64,000 bases of DNA from NCBI GenBank assembly GCA_001604135.1, contig LVAT01000009.1, forward strand, positions 222,414 to 286,413, written 5' to 3'. The notes beneath the pieces are model-generated. The model ran no database searches, was not told where the DNA came from, and saw nothing but the letters and a program-made list of their open reading frames with translations. Below, piece after piece: positions 25,306 through 33,961 of this stretch. How positions within the stretch are numbered: position 1 is the stretch's first letter; each line of letters begins with the position of its first letter. The translations under genes and the position numbers were made by a program. This DNA comes from Clostridiales bacterium Firm_14. Its GTDB lineage: Bacteria; Bacillota; Clostridia; Saccharofermentanales; Saccharofermentanaceae.

Positions 25306-25657
25306 TGAGAAATTCCTCCTATTAGTAATAATCGGCATCTATTGCCACATACAAATTAACACTGGGTATATAGGAGTTGCATATCGATTTTCTTGAAATT
25401 TTTGGCAAGTTGTCATAAGGTTCGGACGCTTTTTAGCACAATTATGTGGTCGCTTTGTCCAAATTATCAAGATTGTGCTAAATACTACAAATATGCCACA
25501 AAGCTGATATTTGTATGGAAGTTTGATTATAAATAGACGCGCGCGCGTGTGAGCGGGGGCAGGATTTTTCGCGCCTGTGACGGAAACGGTGGCTATATCA
25601 GGTCAAAATAGTCTCATTTTGAGTCACTCGAAAAAAGGTGGATATAATGCTGCCGTC
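25306..25657. other. Regulatory interval between the sensing and transport operons
   Basis: No gene is seen. It holds the candidate promoter and inverted repeat for the transporter operon (25432-25482), an alternating CG tract (CGCGCGCG near 25541) and the 3' region of the sensing operon. Confidence 0.65.
25432..25482 (-). promoter_or_regulatory. Transporter-operon promoter inside an 11-bp inverted repeat
   Basis: TTTAGCACAAT (25432-25442) and ATTGTGCTAAA (25472-25482) are perfect inverted repeats 29 bp apart. Between them on the minus strand lie TTGATA (25470-25465) and CATAAT (25446-25441), 18 bp apart. One arm overlaps the -10 and the other abuts the -35, the layout of a transcription factor site. 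The YesN-type regulator upstream is the natural candidate. Confidence 0.55.
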
Positions 25658-26686
25658 TTACTTGTAGATCTCGCTCTTCAAATGGAAGCCGCCGTCGATG
25701 ATGACCTTGTCCAGATTCTCTCTGGTAACGCCTGAGGGTTCGATGGCGATGTAAGGAACATCATAAGTGCCGTCGAAAAAGGTCTCGGTCGCTTCGATCG
25801 TGTTGCCGCTGGCGAGCTGGACGGCATACTCGGCAGCGAGTTTGGCAAGCGATTCAACGGGCTTGAAGACAGTGACGAGCTGTGTGCCTTCGACAACTCT
25901 CTGGCAGGCTTCGAGATCGGCGTCCTGGCCGGTTACGTAGATCTTGTCAGCATAGCCGCGCTCGGCAAGGGCGTGGATTACTTCGCCGGCAAGCGCATCG
26001 TTGCCGCACATGATGGCATCGGCCTGGCTTATCTCGTCGAAATGTGCATTTACGAAGTCATAAGCGAGCTCAGGTTTCCAGTTCTCGCAGTTATATTTCA
26101 GGGTGATGTTCATGTTGTGCTCGGCGCAGACGGAGTCAAAGCCGGACATAACCTGAGGAACGTTGTAGTCGGATTCGGGGCCCATGATCTCGACGATCGT
26201 GCCGCCCTCAGGGACCTTGCTGCAGATGGCGTTGGCCATTTCTTTTCCTACGGTCTCATTGTTGAAGGAGATGTAGAGATCGGCGTTGCAGTTCATTACG
26301 AGACGGTCGTAACAGATGATCGGAATGTTCTTGTTTTTGGCCTCTTTGAGGACATCAGCAAGGGCTACGGCGTCAGCAGTGATTATGACGATCGCGTCAA
26401 CACCGATCTCGATGAAGTACTTGATCTGGGAGATCTGGGTGGTAACGTCACCGCCTGCTGACTGGACGTTAACTTCGGCGTCAAGGCTGTTTGCGGTCGA
26501 TACGAAAACGTCACGGTCTCTTGTCCAGCGCTCGATTACGAAGGAATCGAAAGAGAGCCCTATCAGGAGCTTATCAGTGTCGGTGGTCTCAGGGACCTCC
26601 TTCTTCTCGGGAGTCTTGCATCCTGTAAAGAGAAGGAGCGAGAAGATCATCAGCAGAGACAGGATCTTAACTATGGCTTTGCGCAT
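25658..26686 (-). CDS. Sugar-binding lipoprotein of the sensing operon
   Basis: A 342-residue XylF-like binding protein with lipobox FTGC (Cys near residue 18). Motifs such as DAIVIITADAVALADVLKEA, IICYDRLVM, YVTGQDAD and VFKPVESLA mark the periplasmic-binding type I fold. The start at 26686 shares its A with the stop of the regulator gene (TAATG), so translation is coupled; a longer frame upstream is the regulator gene in another frame. It may feed the ABC transporter as a second receptor or present sugar to the sensor kinase. Confidence 0.88.
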   Translation of the reverse strand: MRKAIVKILSLLMIFSLLLFTGCKTPEKKEVPETTDTDKLLIGLSFDSFVIERWTRDRDVFVSTANSLDAEVNVQSAGGDVTTQISQIKYFIEIGVDAIVIITADAVALADVLKEAKNKNIPIICYDRLVMNCNADLYISFNNETVGKEMANAICSKVPEGGTIVEIMGPESDYNVPQVMSGFDSVCAEHNMNITLKYNCENWKPELAYDFVNAHFDEISQADAIMCGNDALAGEVIHALAERGYADKIYVTGQDADLEACQRVVEGTQLVTVFKPVESLAKLAAEYAVQLASGNTIEATETFFDGTYDVPYIAIEPSGVTRENLDKVIIDGGFHLKSEIYK

Positions 26687-28281
26687 TATCTTTTGCCCTC
26701 CTTGTACTCGGTCGGAGTAACACCCGTGTGCTTTTTGAATATACGGGAGAAATAGTTCGGATCTGAGTAGCCGACCTCCGAACAGATCTCCTTCATGGAC
26801 TTGTTTGTGCCTTCCAGGAGCTCTCTTGCCCTGGCGACCCTGACACCTGTCAGATAGTCGGTAAAAGTAACGCCCGTCTGGTTCTTGAAGACCTTGCTGA
26901 AATAGAACGGGCTGATGTCGTACATGCCGGACAGGTCGTCGAGCGAGATGTCTTCCCTGTAGTTCAGGTCGATGTATTTCTTTGCCTTCTCGGCGACGTC
27001 TTCGGTCTTTGCCGCGTTGGCGGTATTGATCATGTTGACGGCGCGCTCGATGTGCGAGAGGAACCACAGACGGAGTTCGTCGTAGCTCTTCATCGAATTG
27101 ATCTCAGGCAGGTATTCGCTTCTGGACATGAAGTGGTAGACGTGACCGCCGTTGCCGTACGCGAGTCTCTCGCCCCAGAGCACGAATTCCAGTACCTTAA
27201 GGCAGATGTCGGACATCGCGCCGCCGGAAGATCTCACCATCCAGTCGAAGAAGATGTTTGCCTGCTCCTGAGCTCTTATTACGTCGCCCTGTGCGATCGC
27301 GTCAAAGAGGTCCTTCTCCGTTTTGAGCGGGTAGTCAGTATCGTATTCGCAGCCTTCGGGAAGGTCTACGGATTCGGCGACTGTCTGGTTGGTCTTAACG
27401 AGGATCGAGAGAGCTTCGCTGTAGGAATCCGCCATGTTTTCGAGAGGCTTGACGGGACCTATGCCGATACGGAAATCGATGCCCAGAGCTTCGGACAATT
27501 CCTTCTGCGCATTGTTCGCGGAATCAACGATCTTCTGGTATTCCTCGGGTGTGAGGGAGCTCTTCGCACAGGGGATCAGGACGGGGATCTTGTTGCCCAT
27601 GACTGAGCCCGTGATGCACTTGAAATTGTCGGAAATGACAAGAAGGACAGTCTCATAATTCTTCTGCGTCTTGACGCTCGCAGGGACCGCTCCGCGCATA
27701 TAGCCGCCGGGTTCCCTGTCGCCGCCTACGATGGCGAGCATGAGGCCGTACTTCTCGTCGATCTCAAGAAGCTTTTTGTATTCTTCGATATTTTCCTTGA
27801 AGTGTTCGTGTGACAGGAGGTCCTGAATTAGGCCGTTCTCGATGATCGGGACGATCGAATCAAGCTTCTCCTTGATCTCAAGTTCCCTTTTTCTCTGCTC
27901 ACGGACGCGGTCGACTTCCCCCATTGCTTTCTTGAGGACTGTGACGATCTGGCCCTTATCGAAGGGCTTGTTGATGTAGTCGATAACGCCCAGGTTCAAT
28001 GCCTGCTTGGCGTAGTCGAATTTGTCGTATGCGGAGATGACGACGAAGACGATGTTGGGGTTGGTCCTTCTGATCTCCTTCATCGCGTCGATGCCGTTGA
28101 TGCCGGGCATTCTGATGTCCATGAATGCGATGTCAGGGCGCACCTCGTCGGCAAGCTCTATGACTCGTCTTCCGGTCTTGGCTTCGAGAGTCTCGAACGT
28201 CCCCGGAAATTCTTTATCTACTATGAACTTGAGCGATTCTCTTACGATGCCCTCGTCATCTGCGAGCATGAGCTTATACAT
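26686..28281 (-). CDS. YesN-type response regulator with AraC DNA-binding domain
   Basis: A 531-residue regulator. The N-terminal receiver domain has acidic DDE (residues 8-10), phospho-acceptor Asp in FMDIRMPG (near 55) and Lys in INKPFD (near 105). A long central region follows, then a C-terminal AraC-type double helix-turn-helix (about 435-531, ISLDDLSGMYDISPFYFSKV and MKEICSEVGYSDPNYFSRIF). It is the partner of the kinase just upstream, overlapping it by eight bases. By analogy with YesMN and LytS-YesN systems it should activate the sugar-transport operon. Confidence 0.93.
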   Translation of the reverse strand: MYKLMLADDEGIVRESLKFIVDKEFPGTFETLEAKTGRRVIELADEVRPDIAFMDIRMPGINGIDAMKEIRRTNPNIVFVVISAYDKFDYAKQALNLGVIDYINKPFDKGQIVTVLKKAMGEVDRVREQRKRELEIKEKLDSIVPIIENGLIQDLLSHEHFKENIEEYKKLLEIDEKYGLMLAIVGGDREPGGYMRGAVPASVKTQKNYETVLLVISDNFKCITGSVMGNKIPVLIPCAKSSLTPEEYQKIVDSANNAQKELSEALGIDFRIGIGPVKPLENMADSYSEALSILVKTNQTVAESVDLPEGCEYDTDYPLKTEKDLFDAIAQGDVIRAQEQANIFFDWMVRSSGGAMSDICLKVLEFVLWGERLAYGNGGHVYHFMSRSEYLPEINSMKSYDELRLWFLSHIERAVNMINTANAAKTEDVAEKAKKYIDLNYREDISLDDLSGMYDISPFYFSKVFKNQTGVTFTDYLTGVRVARARELLEGTNKSMKEICSEVGYSDPNYFSRIFKKHTGVTPTEYKEGKR

Positions 28282-29752
28282 TTGTGTCCTCCAGCGGTAT
28301 CTTTATCGTTACGTGTGTTCCTTCATTCTTGCGGCTCTTCATCTCGAAAACTTCCTTGTTGTTGTAGTACAGATCGAGCCTCGACATAACATTCGTTATT
28401 CCTACGCCTCTTGTCTCAGAGGGCTTTTTCTCGTGATTCATGATCTTCTCGATGATCTCTTCGTCAGTGCCGATGCCGTTATCGCTGACCCTGATGCAGC
28501 ACATGTTGCCCTCACGGTAAACGGAGAGCGTGACCTTGCCCTCGCCGGGCTCCAAGTCCTTGATGCCGTATTTTATTGAGTTCTCGACCAGCGGCTGGAT
28601 GATCATGGACGGTACCATTACGTTCAGAAGGCTCTCGTCGATGTTCTTCTCGAAAAGTATCTCTCCGGCATATCTTACGTTCAGGATATACATGTACGAG
28701 TCGACGAGTTCGATCTCCTCCGACAGCTTTACGGTCTCGGAACTCTTCTTAACGTTATATCTGAAGAAGTCTGCCATGTTCCTTATGTATTCGACGGTCC
28801 TGTCGGCGCCCTCCATCATGGCGAGCTGCGCGCCGGCATTCAGAGTGTTAAAGAGGAAGTGCGGGTTGATCTGCGACTGCAGATACTTAAGCTGCGCGTC
28901 CTTAAGGTGCGTCTCCATGAGGAGGTTCTTTTCCTTCATCTCACTTTCCGTGATGAGCTGCGTCCTTATCCTGGCGATGTAGTCCTTGATCGAGGCAAGC
29001 ATCTCGTTAAATGCCCTCGTAACCTTACCTACTTCATCTTCGGAATAAACTGCAAGGGGCGCAACGTTCTCAGGCGAACCTTGAGAGATCTCATCGGCCT
29101 TGGCAGAGAGCCTCGTAAGAGGTCTCGTGATCGTGCTCGTGAGGATAATGATGAGGAGTACGTTCATGACCGATGCGACCGCGAAAATAAGCACGCTCAT
29201 GACTTCCGTATATCTCAGTGAATTTACGAGCGCGGTATATGTCTCGGAGTTCGTTTTGAACTGATCGTTGTTGACCGAGTAGATATATGTGTTTAAGTAA
29301 TCTTTGATCCTGGTGCACTCGTTGTACTTAGCCGTGTACTCATCGATGTTCCTTCCTCGCTTCGCCTGGACTGCCTGATCGGCAAGCGAGAGATATGTGT
29401 CGAGCATATTCCTGATGTCACGTTCCGAGAGCTTAATGTTGTTGTCGGTAACGTTTGAATTCAGTTTGCGGCTCATGTTCTTTATGTCGAGCGAGGACGC
29501 ATAGAAAAGCTCGAAGTCATCAGTACCCTTCGTCTCCAAAAATCCCGTAAGGCCCTGGTGCGTCTTGTTCAGGCTGTCGGAGAGCTCGTTTAAGCTGATG
29601 TTGCTCGCGAATACCGAGTTGATCTTCTCGAGCGCCTGGTTCAGGTTTAAGTAGATGAAAACATTGACGCCCATCGCAATGACCGACGTCGCAAGGAATA
29701 CCGCAACGAGCTTACGGGAGATCTTCATGTTGGCAAAGAAATTAGCCCTCAT
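28274..29752 (-). CDS. YesM-type sensor histidine kinase
   Basis: A 492-residue membrane kinase. A helix at about residues 13-33, an extracytoplasmic helical domain, a second helix at about 180-205 and a HAMP linker precede the His_kinase domain QSQINPHFLFNTL (phosphorylated His) and a GHKL ATPase with NSIKYG and DNGIGTD. The start at 29752 is chosen because MRANFF begins 11 bases inside the end of the preceding gene (coupled translation). No sugar-binding domain is built in, so it probably senses through the adjoining binding proteins. Confidence 0.92.
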   Translation of the reverse strand: MRANFFANMKISRKLVAVFLATSVIAMGVNVFIYLNLNQALEKINSVFASNISLNELSDSLNKTHQGLTGFLETKGTDDFELFYASSLDIKNMSRKLNSNVTDNNIKLSERDIRNMLDTYLSLADQAVQAKRGRNIDEYTAKYNECTRIKDYLNTYIYSVNNDQFKTNSETYTALVNSLRYTEVMSVLIFAVASVMNVLLIIILTSTITRPLTRLSAKADEISQGSPENVAPLAVYSEDEVGKVTRAFNEMLASIKDYIARIRTQLITESEMKEKNLLMETHLKDAQLKYLQSQINPHFLFNTLNAGAQLAMMEGADRTVEYIRNMADFFRYNVKKSSETVKLSEEIELVDSYMYILNVRYAGEILFEKNIDESLLNVMVPSMIIQPLVENSIKYGIKDLEPGEGKVTLSVYREGNMCCIRVSDNGIGTDEEIIEKIMNHEKKPSETRGVGITNVMSRLDLYYNNKEVFEMKSRKNEGTHVTIKIPLEDTNV

Positions 29753-30761
29753 TCTTATCTTCCTCCGAACTGTAATCCGCAAGGTTCAGACGCGTGATCT
29801 TAATGACCTGTACCGTGCTGTAGTCGCTGGTAAATCCCGTCTCGTTCAACTCGTTAAGAGCATTTACGCTCTGCATCGCAAGGGTCTTCGTATCGATCGT
29901 AAAGCTCGCATAGACAGAGCCTTTCTCGATTGCTTTTCTGATCGTCTCAGAGTCGTAATAACCAAGGATCCTGGTCTTTCCTACGAGGTTCTTTTCGACG
30001 ATACACTGGATAGCACTCTCGGTGATCTTATCGTTCAGGCATATGATGACATCGGGCATCTTGTTAAGTTCGTCCAATGTCTTCATGATGTTCTCTTCCG
30101 ATGTGAACTGTGATGAAGTATCGACTTCCTTGGATGATATAGAAACAAATCTTCCCGTAAGGGGCTTTTGTATGGCCTGAATGATGAAGTCGTCGGAACT
30201 GCCGTTCTTCAGAATGAGCACCGACAACGGATAGTTTGTCGTCGAGATCTCAGTCAGCGCGTTACCGTATTCGGTACCCAAAGTATACTGGTTAAGACCA
30301 ATGAAGCTCTTACGCACCGAACCCTCGCAGTCAGACAATACTGTTACGACCGGAATGCCGGCATCCGTTGCTTTCTTAATGAGCTCTATCGTCTCTTCGG
30401 AGTTATCGCCCTCCAGAATGATTCCGTCCACTTTGGAGCTAATCGCAATATTAATTCTGTCCGCCTTGGAATATGTTGTCGACAGGTTCAGTCCCGTCAT
30501 CTCGACATAACAGTTATTCTCCTTCGCATACTCGGAGATCTCTTTGTGGATGCGGTTCGACAGCTGGCTGTCCGGATCGTCGGCAATATAAGCATAGAGT
30601 CTGGAATATTCGGCATGGGCCTCTTCCTGAACTTCGCCCAGACGCCTGATCATGTCCCTGTAGTAGATCAGTCCTGCGATCGTCGCGAAAAAAAGAACGA
30701 GCACAATGCCCGCCAGTATCGTGACTGCCAACCGGTTTTTTGAGACTCTGATCCTCTTCAT
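29742..30761 (-). CDS. Membrane-anchored sugar-binding sensor protein
   Basis: A 339-residue protein with a single uncleaved N-terminal helix (about residues 9-31) and a type I periplasmic-binding fold outside the cell (VDGIILEGDNSEETIELIKK, GIPVVTVLSD, SFIGLNQYTLGTEYG, DVIICLNDKITESAI). No lipobox, so it is a tethered binding protein rather than a transporter receptor. Encoded directly before, and overlapping, the YesM-type kinase, it matches the XylFII-LytS-YesN arrangement in which such a protein passes the sugar signal to the kinase. It may be translated leaderless: TATAAT ends seven bases before the ATG. Confidence 0.87.
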   Translation of the reverse strand: MKRIRVSKNRLAVTILAGIVLVLFFATIAGLIYYRDMIRRLGEVQEEAHAEYSRLYAYIADDPDSQLSNRIHKEISEYAKENNCYVEMTGLNLSTTYSKADRINIAISSKVDGIILEGDNSEETIELIKKATDAGIPVVTVLSDCEGSVRKSFIGLNQYTLGTEYGNALTEISTTNYPLSVLILKNGSSDDFIIQAIQKPLTGRFVSISSKEVDTSSQFTSEENIMKTLDELNKMPDVIICLNDKITESAIQCIVEKNLVGKTRILGYYDSETIRKAIEKGSVYASFTIDTKTLAMQSVNALNELNETGFTSDYSTVQVIKITRLNLADYSSEEDKNEG

Positions 30762-30768
30762 GCCGTTA

Positions 30769-30774
30769 ATTATA
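30769..30774 (-). promoter_or_regulatory. -10 box of a likely leaderless sensing-operon promoter
   Basis: The minus strand reads TATAAT, then TAACGGC, then the ATG at 30761. No ribosome binding site is present. The -35 is poor. Confidence 0.45.
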
Positions 30775-30800
30775 CTCTATAGATTTCTTGTGCGCATTAT

Positions 30801-30831
30801 AAAAGGCGGGAGCATTGACACCGCCCCCGCC
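30801..30831 (-). terminator. Terminator of the DUF2130 gene
   Basis: On the minus strand GGCGGG (30831-30826) and CCCGCC (30810-30805) pair and are followed by TTTTAT. It lies 28 bp past the stop. Confidence 0.75.
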
Positions 30832-30858
30832 CTATTTGTCCATATGCGTTCAGATTAA

Positions 30859-32115
30859 TTACTCTTCTGCGTCACCCGGATCAAGCGGTATCCCGTTGTT
30901 CAGATCATCGAACATCTGCTTTACAGAAGGTGCGTTCTTGGTGAGCTTCTTGATGCTGAGATCCTCAGCCTTATTGTTGGCAAGCCTCAAGTTGTTCTCG
31001 GACGATACCAGCGCGTCCTTGACCTTCTGAAGGTGAGTGATGGTCTTGTCGATCTCGTCGATCGCTGTCTGGAATTTCTCTGATGCTATCCTGTAATTGC
31101 GTCCGAAAGCATCCTTAAATTCCTGCATGTTCGTCTCAAAATTCATCAGATCGAGCTGCTGGTTCTTGACGATTGCAAGTTCTCTCTGATACTGCAGGGA
31201 ATTATGCGCAGCGTTCCTTAAAAGAGTGATCATGGGAATGAAAAACTGCGGCCTTATGACATACATCTTCGGATACTTGTAAGAGACATCCACGATGCCG
31301 TTGTTATAGAGCTCGTTGTCAGATTCAAGGAGCGATACGAGAACCGCATATTCACAACCCTTCTCGGTCCTGTCCTTATCGAGTTCCTTGAAGAAATCCT
31401 CGTTCTTATGCTTGGTGGCGGTGGTGTCCATCTCGTTCTTCATCTCGAACATGATGGAGATGAATTCCTGGCCGTCTTCAAAATCCCTGAAGATGAAATC
31501 GCCCTTACTGCCGGTGCCGCTGACTGCGTTGTCCTTCTCAAAATAAGCATTCGGGAAGGCAGTCATGCGGATACTGTTGAACTGGATCTGGCAGTGCTGC
31601 TCTAAGCTCTCGCCGACCATCTTCGTGGACTGGCGGGCCTTAAATTCCTTCAACTGAGCAATCTGATCGTCCTTAAACTTAAGCTGAGCCTGGAAAGCCT
31701 CTTCCTGACTTTTCTCCTTAAGAGCACTCTCATTCTTCTGGTTGGCGAGCCGGCTCTTAAGATCTATGACAGCAGCATTGATATCAGCTATCTCCTTGTC
31801 CTTATCGCGGATCGCCTCGCTAATGGCAAGCTTCTTCTCGGAATCGCCCATGGAAAGCTGGTTCTTAAGCTTCTGGATCTCCATCTCCTTATTCGCAAGT
31901 TCACGGTCCTTATCGCTGATGATTTGAGCAAAACTCTTCTCCTGCTGCATCTGCGCCATCTTGATATCGCTCTTGTTCTTATCCTCTAATTCCTTGGCGC
32001 GTTTATGGAGCTCCTCTTCAAAAGCCTCATTCCTTACCTGGCTCAGGAGCTCGGCATAACCGGACTCGTCCACCTGGAAAACCTCGCCGCACTTGGGGCA
32101 CTTGATCTCATGCAT
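30859..32115 (-). CDS. DUF2130 nuclease-like protein
   Basis: A 418-residue cytoplasmic protein. An N-terminal IKCPKCGEVFQV zinc-knuckle-like start leads into a long charged coiled coil (about residues 25-170), then the DUF2130 domain (RQSTKMVGESLEQHCQIQFN and onward). SKGDFIF with FEMKNE matches the D...ExK order of a PD-(D/E)XK nuclease core, near residues 205-225. A second coiled coil follows. The family is annotated as nuclease-like without a firm function; DNA metabolism is inference. It stands alone between terminator and promoter. GGGAGG precedes the ATG. Confidence 0.88.
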   Translation of the reverse strand: MHEIKCPKCGEVFQVDESGYAELLSQVRNEAFEEELHKRAKELEDKNKSDIKMAQMQQEKSFAQIISDKDRELANKEMEIQKLKNQLSMGDSEKKLAISEAIRDKDKEIADINAAVIDLKSRLANQKNESALKEKSQEEAFQAQLKFKDDQIAQLKEFKARQSTKMVGESLEQHCQIQFNSIRMTAFPNAYFEKDNAVSGTGSKGDFIFRDFEDGQEFISIMFEMKNEMDTTATKHKNEDFFKELDKDRTEKGCEYAVLVSLLESDNELYNNGIVDVSYKYPKMYVIRPQFFIPMITLLRNAAHNSLQYQRELAIVKNQQLDLMNFETNMQEFKDAFGRNYRIASEKFQTAIDEIDKTITHLQKVKDALVSSENNLRLANNKAEDLSIKKLTKNAPSVKQMFDDLNNGIPLDPGDAEE

Positions 32116-32530
32116 ACTGATAATCCTCCCTGTTCAACTTTATGGATTTATTATATACAATCCGGCTCCTTTTAGACGGACAATAAACGGACTTATCTGC
32201 GTTTTAACTTCGGTTTTAACTTCGGTTTTGCGGCCAATTTCGGACAGTCATACATCATCCGGCTTCAGCTTGTTGACGCCTTTTTTCCGTGACGATATAA
32301 TGAACTTACAAATGAGGTGTTACCGGTCGACGGTTGCCCTCTTGGGTTTAGAAAATTCCGCCCAAGTTCGTTAGGCTACGGGCGGTTTTTTAATGCCTGG
32401 TTTTCACACACAGAGCAATGATCGCAACTTATACACGGCAAAATGCATCTTGTACGAATCTGCCGTCACGGCCTTTTTCTTTTTGATAATGTGTGCTCAT
32501 CAAACACAGACGGATAAGGAGTTCACGGAA
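32116..32530. other. Non-coding interval with a short structured RNA
   Basis: It holds the upstream region of the DUF2130 gene, a consensus-like promoter with a terminated short transcript (32273-32391), and about 140 bp of leader before the hydrolase start. No additional gene is supported. Confidence 0.65.
32273..32391 (+). ncRNA. Short terminated RNA or transcription attenuator
   Basis: TTGACG (32273-32278), a 17-bp spacer and TATAAT (32296-32301) predict a start near 32308. The transcript of about 84 bases ends in CCGCCC (32358-32363) paired with GGGCGG (32380-32385) and six T. An upstream CTTGGG (32341-32346) can instead pair with CCCAAG (32361-32366), blocking the terminator, and CCC at 32337-32339 can pair with the same GGG. 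These exclusive pairings look like an attenuator for the hydrolase-LytTR-DUF3021 genes; an independent small RNA is the alternative. I do not recognise a known riboswitch class. Confidence 0.55.
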
Positions 32531-33484
32531 ATGAAAAAGAACAAGATCATAAAGGCATCAGCGATTACTTTGGGCGTTATAGCTTTTCTCGGAGCAGCAG
32601 GGTCTTTTGCATTTGGCGGCTTTATTGCAGATAAGATCCTTCACCAGAATGCAGGAAAAGATACGCATAACAACAGCATTAAGCAGCTTGAGATCTGGGG
32701 ATATGACACGGCAGATTTTGAATCAAGATATAACGGCACTGAAGTAAAAGCTGAAGCAGCTGACGGGAATAAGGTTCCGGGAACGCTTTTCGACATGGGA
32801 TCAGACACGTGCGTCATACTGGTGCATGGTGCAGGCGGAGACCGCGTCTGCACATATCCTCTTGCAGAGGAGTATCTCAAAAGAGGTTATGACGTAATCG
32901 CGATCGACCAGAGGGGAAGCGGCAATAATCCTGATGACAGGGTTACCTTCGGGATCTGCGAGAAGCTCGACGTTGAGGCTATGGTCGCATACGCTAGAGT
33001 CACATTAGGAAACAGCAAGGTCATCGTTCACGGCCAGTCCATGGGCGCCCAGACAACGGTGCTTTATGCGGCAAATGTTACTCCCGGCACAGCAGGCGCG
33101 GCTGATGCTGTCATCTGTGACAGCCCCGTTCCGGGCATGGAGCTTATCCTCAAGGAAATGTTCGGTGACGGCGATACGGATTCATTCATGGCTGTCTATC
33201 TCACCGGCACGAGCAAGATCTTCATGAGACTGGCTTACGGCATCGATTTTGCTGACGGCGACACTATTGCAAAAGCATCCGGTATCAGGATCCCCACACT
33301 TGTCATCTGCAGCGACAAAGACGAGGTCTGCCTTCCTGAACAGGTCTGCGCGGTTTATGATAATATTGCTTGCGAAGATAAGGCTATCATCCATTTTGAC
33401 AGCGCACATATAGAAGGGGTCATCGACGATCCGGAAGGCTATATGAACGGTGTTGAAAACTTTCTTAAAAATGCCGGAATGTGA
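32531..33484 (+). CDS. Secreted or membrane-tethered alpha/beta hydrolase
   Basis: A 317-residue hydrolase with an N-terminal hydrophobic segment (about residues 8-30, ASAITLGVIAFLGAAGSFAF) that would serve as a signal anchor. VILVHGAGGDR gives the oxyanion region, HGQSMGAQT the nucleophile elbow, and SAHIEG near the C-terminus the catalytic His. The start at 32531 has AAGGAG at proper spacing; an upstream in-frame start at 32393 lies within the RNA leader and is rejected. It is followed six bases later by the LytTR gene, so the three genes probably form an operon. Confidence 0.87.
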   Translation: MKKNKIIKASAITLGVIAFLGAAGSFAFGGFIADKILHQNAGKDTHNNSIKQLEIWGYDTADFESRYNGTEVKAEAADGNKVPGTLFDMGSDTCVILVHGAGGDRVCTYPLAEEYLKRGYDVIAIDQRGSGNNPDDRVTFGICEKLDVEAMVAYARVTLGNSKVIVHGQSMGAQTTVLYAANVTPGTAGAADAVICDSPVPGMELILKEMFGDGDTDSFMAVYLTGTSKIFMRLAYGIDFADGDTIAKASGIRIPTLVICSDKDEVCLPEQVCAVYDNIACEDKAIIHFDSAHIEGVIDDPEGYMNGVENFLKNAGM

Positions 33485-33490
33485 TCGAAA

Positions 33491-33961
33491 ATGAAACTGA
33501 ACCTGTACAAAGAAAACGATATTCAGAATGAGCATGTGGATGTTTATTATTCCAATATGCGTCCTCTCATAAGACAGCTGGTCGATACGGTCAATTCAGA
33601 CAGGCCGTCGTTATCAGGACGCCCTGCTGATGAGGATCTTGACGATGGGGAAGAGATCTTGCTTGACCCTAAAGACATCTATTATCTGGACCACATAGAC
33701 AGAAAACTTTTCGCATATACGAAGAACGGAGTATACAGGCTCATGAATACATTGTCCGCATGCGAAGAGATGCTCTGGAACTACGGTTTTGTACGGGTCT
33801 CCAAATCAAATCTCATAAACATCTACAGGATAAAGCAATTAAAGCCTGACCTTAACATGAAGGTGTTTGCATCCTTTGATAACGGCGAGAGGATATGCAT
33901 CAACAGAAGCTACAAGAAGAGCTTCAACGAATATCTTTTGAAGATGAGGGGGATAAACTGA
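33491..33961 (+). CDS. LytTR-domain transcriptional regulator
   Basis: A 156-residue regulator without a receiver domain. The LytTR DNA-binding domain fills the C-terminal two thirds (DIYYLDHIDRKLFAYTKNGV, then NYGFVRVSKSNLINIYRIKQ). Such stand-alone LytTR proteins are usually encoded with a DUF3021 membrane protein and controlled by it, as here: the TGA stop shares bases with the ATG of the DUF3021 gene. Confidence 0.9.
   Translation: MKLNLYKENDIQNEHVDVYYSNMRPLIRQLVDTVNSDRPSLSGRPADEDLDDGEEILLDPKDIYYLDHIDRKLFAYTKNGVYRLMNTLSACEEMLWNYGFVRVSKSNLINIYRIKQLKPDLNMKVFASFDNGERICINRSYKKSFNEYLLKMRGIN

Noticed and set aside
25306-25657. Possible riboswitch ahead of the sugar-binding gene
   Set aside because: No terminator or alternative pairing was found; promoter and inverted-repeat operator explain the interval better.
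26687-27067. N-terminal extension of the sugar-binding lipoprotein
   Set aside because: The added residues are Arg/Gly/His-rich and read the regulator gene in another frame; the lipoprotein signal begins at 26686.
32320-32391. Twister or hammerhead ribozyme in the short RNA
   Set aside because: CCCAAG recalls a twister motif, but the required surrounding conserved bases and stem order are not present.
32393-32530. N-terminal extension of the hydrolase from an ATG at 32393
   Set aside because: It begins two bases after a terminator and lacks a ribosome binding site, whereas 32531 has AAGGAG and starts the signal anchor.
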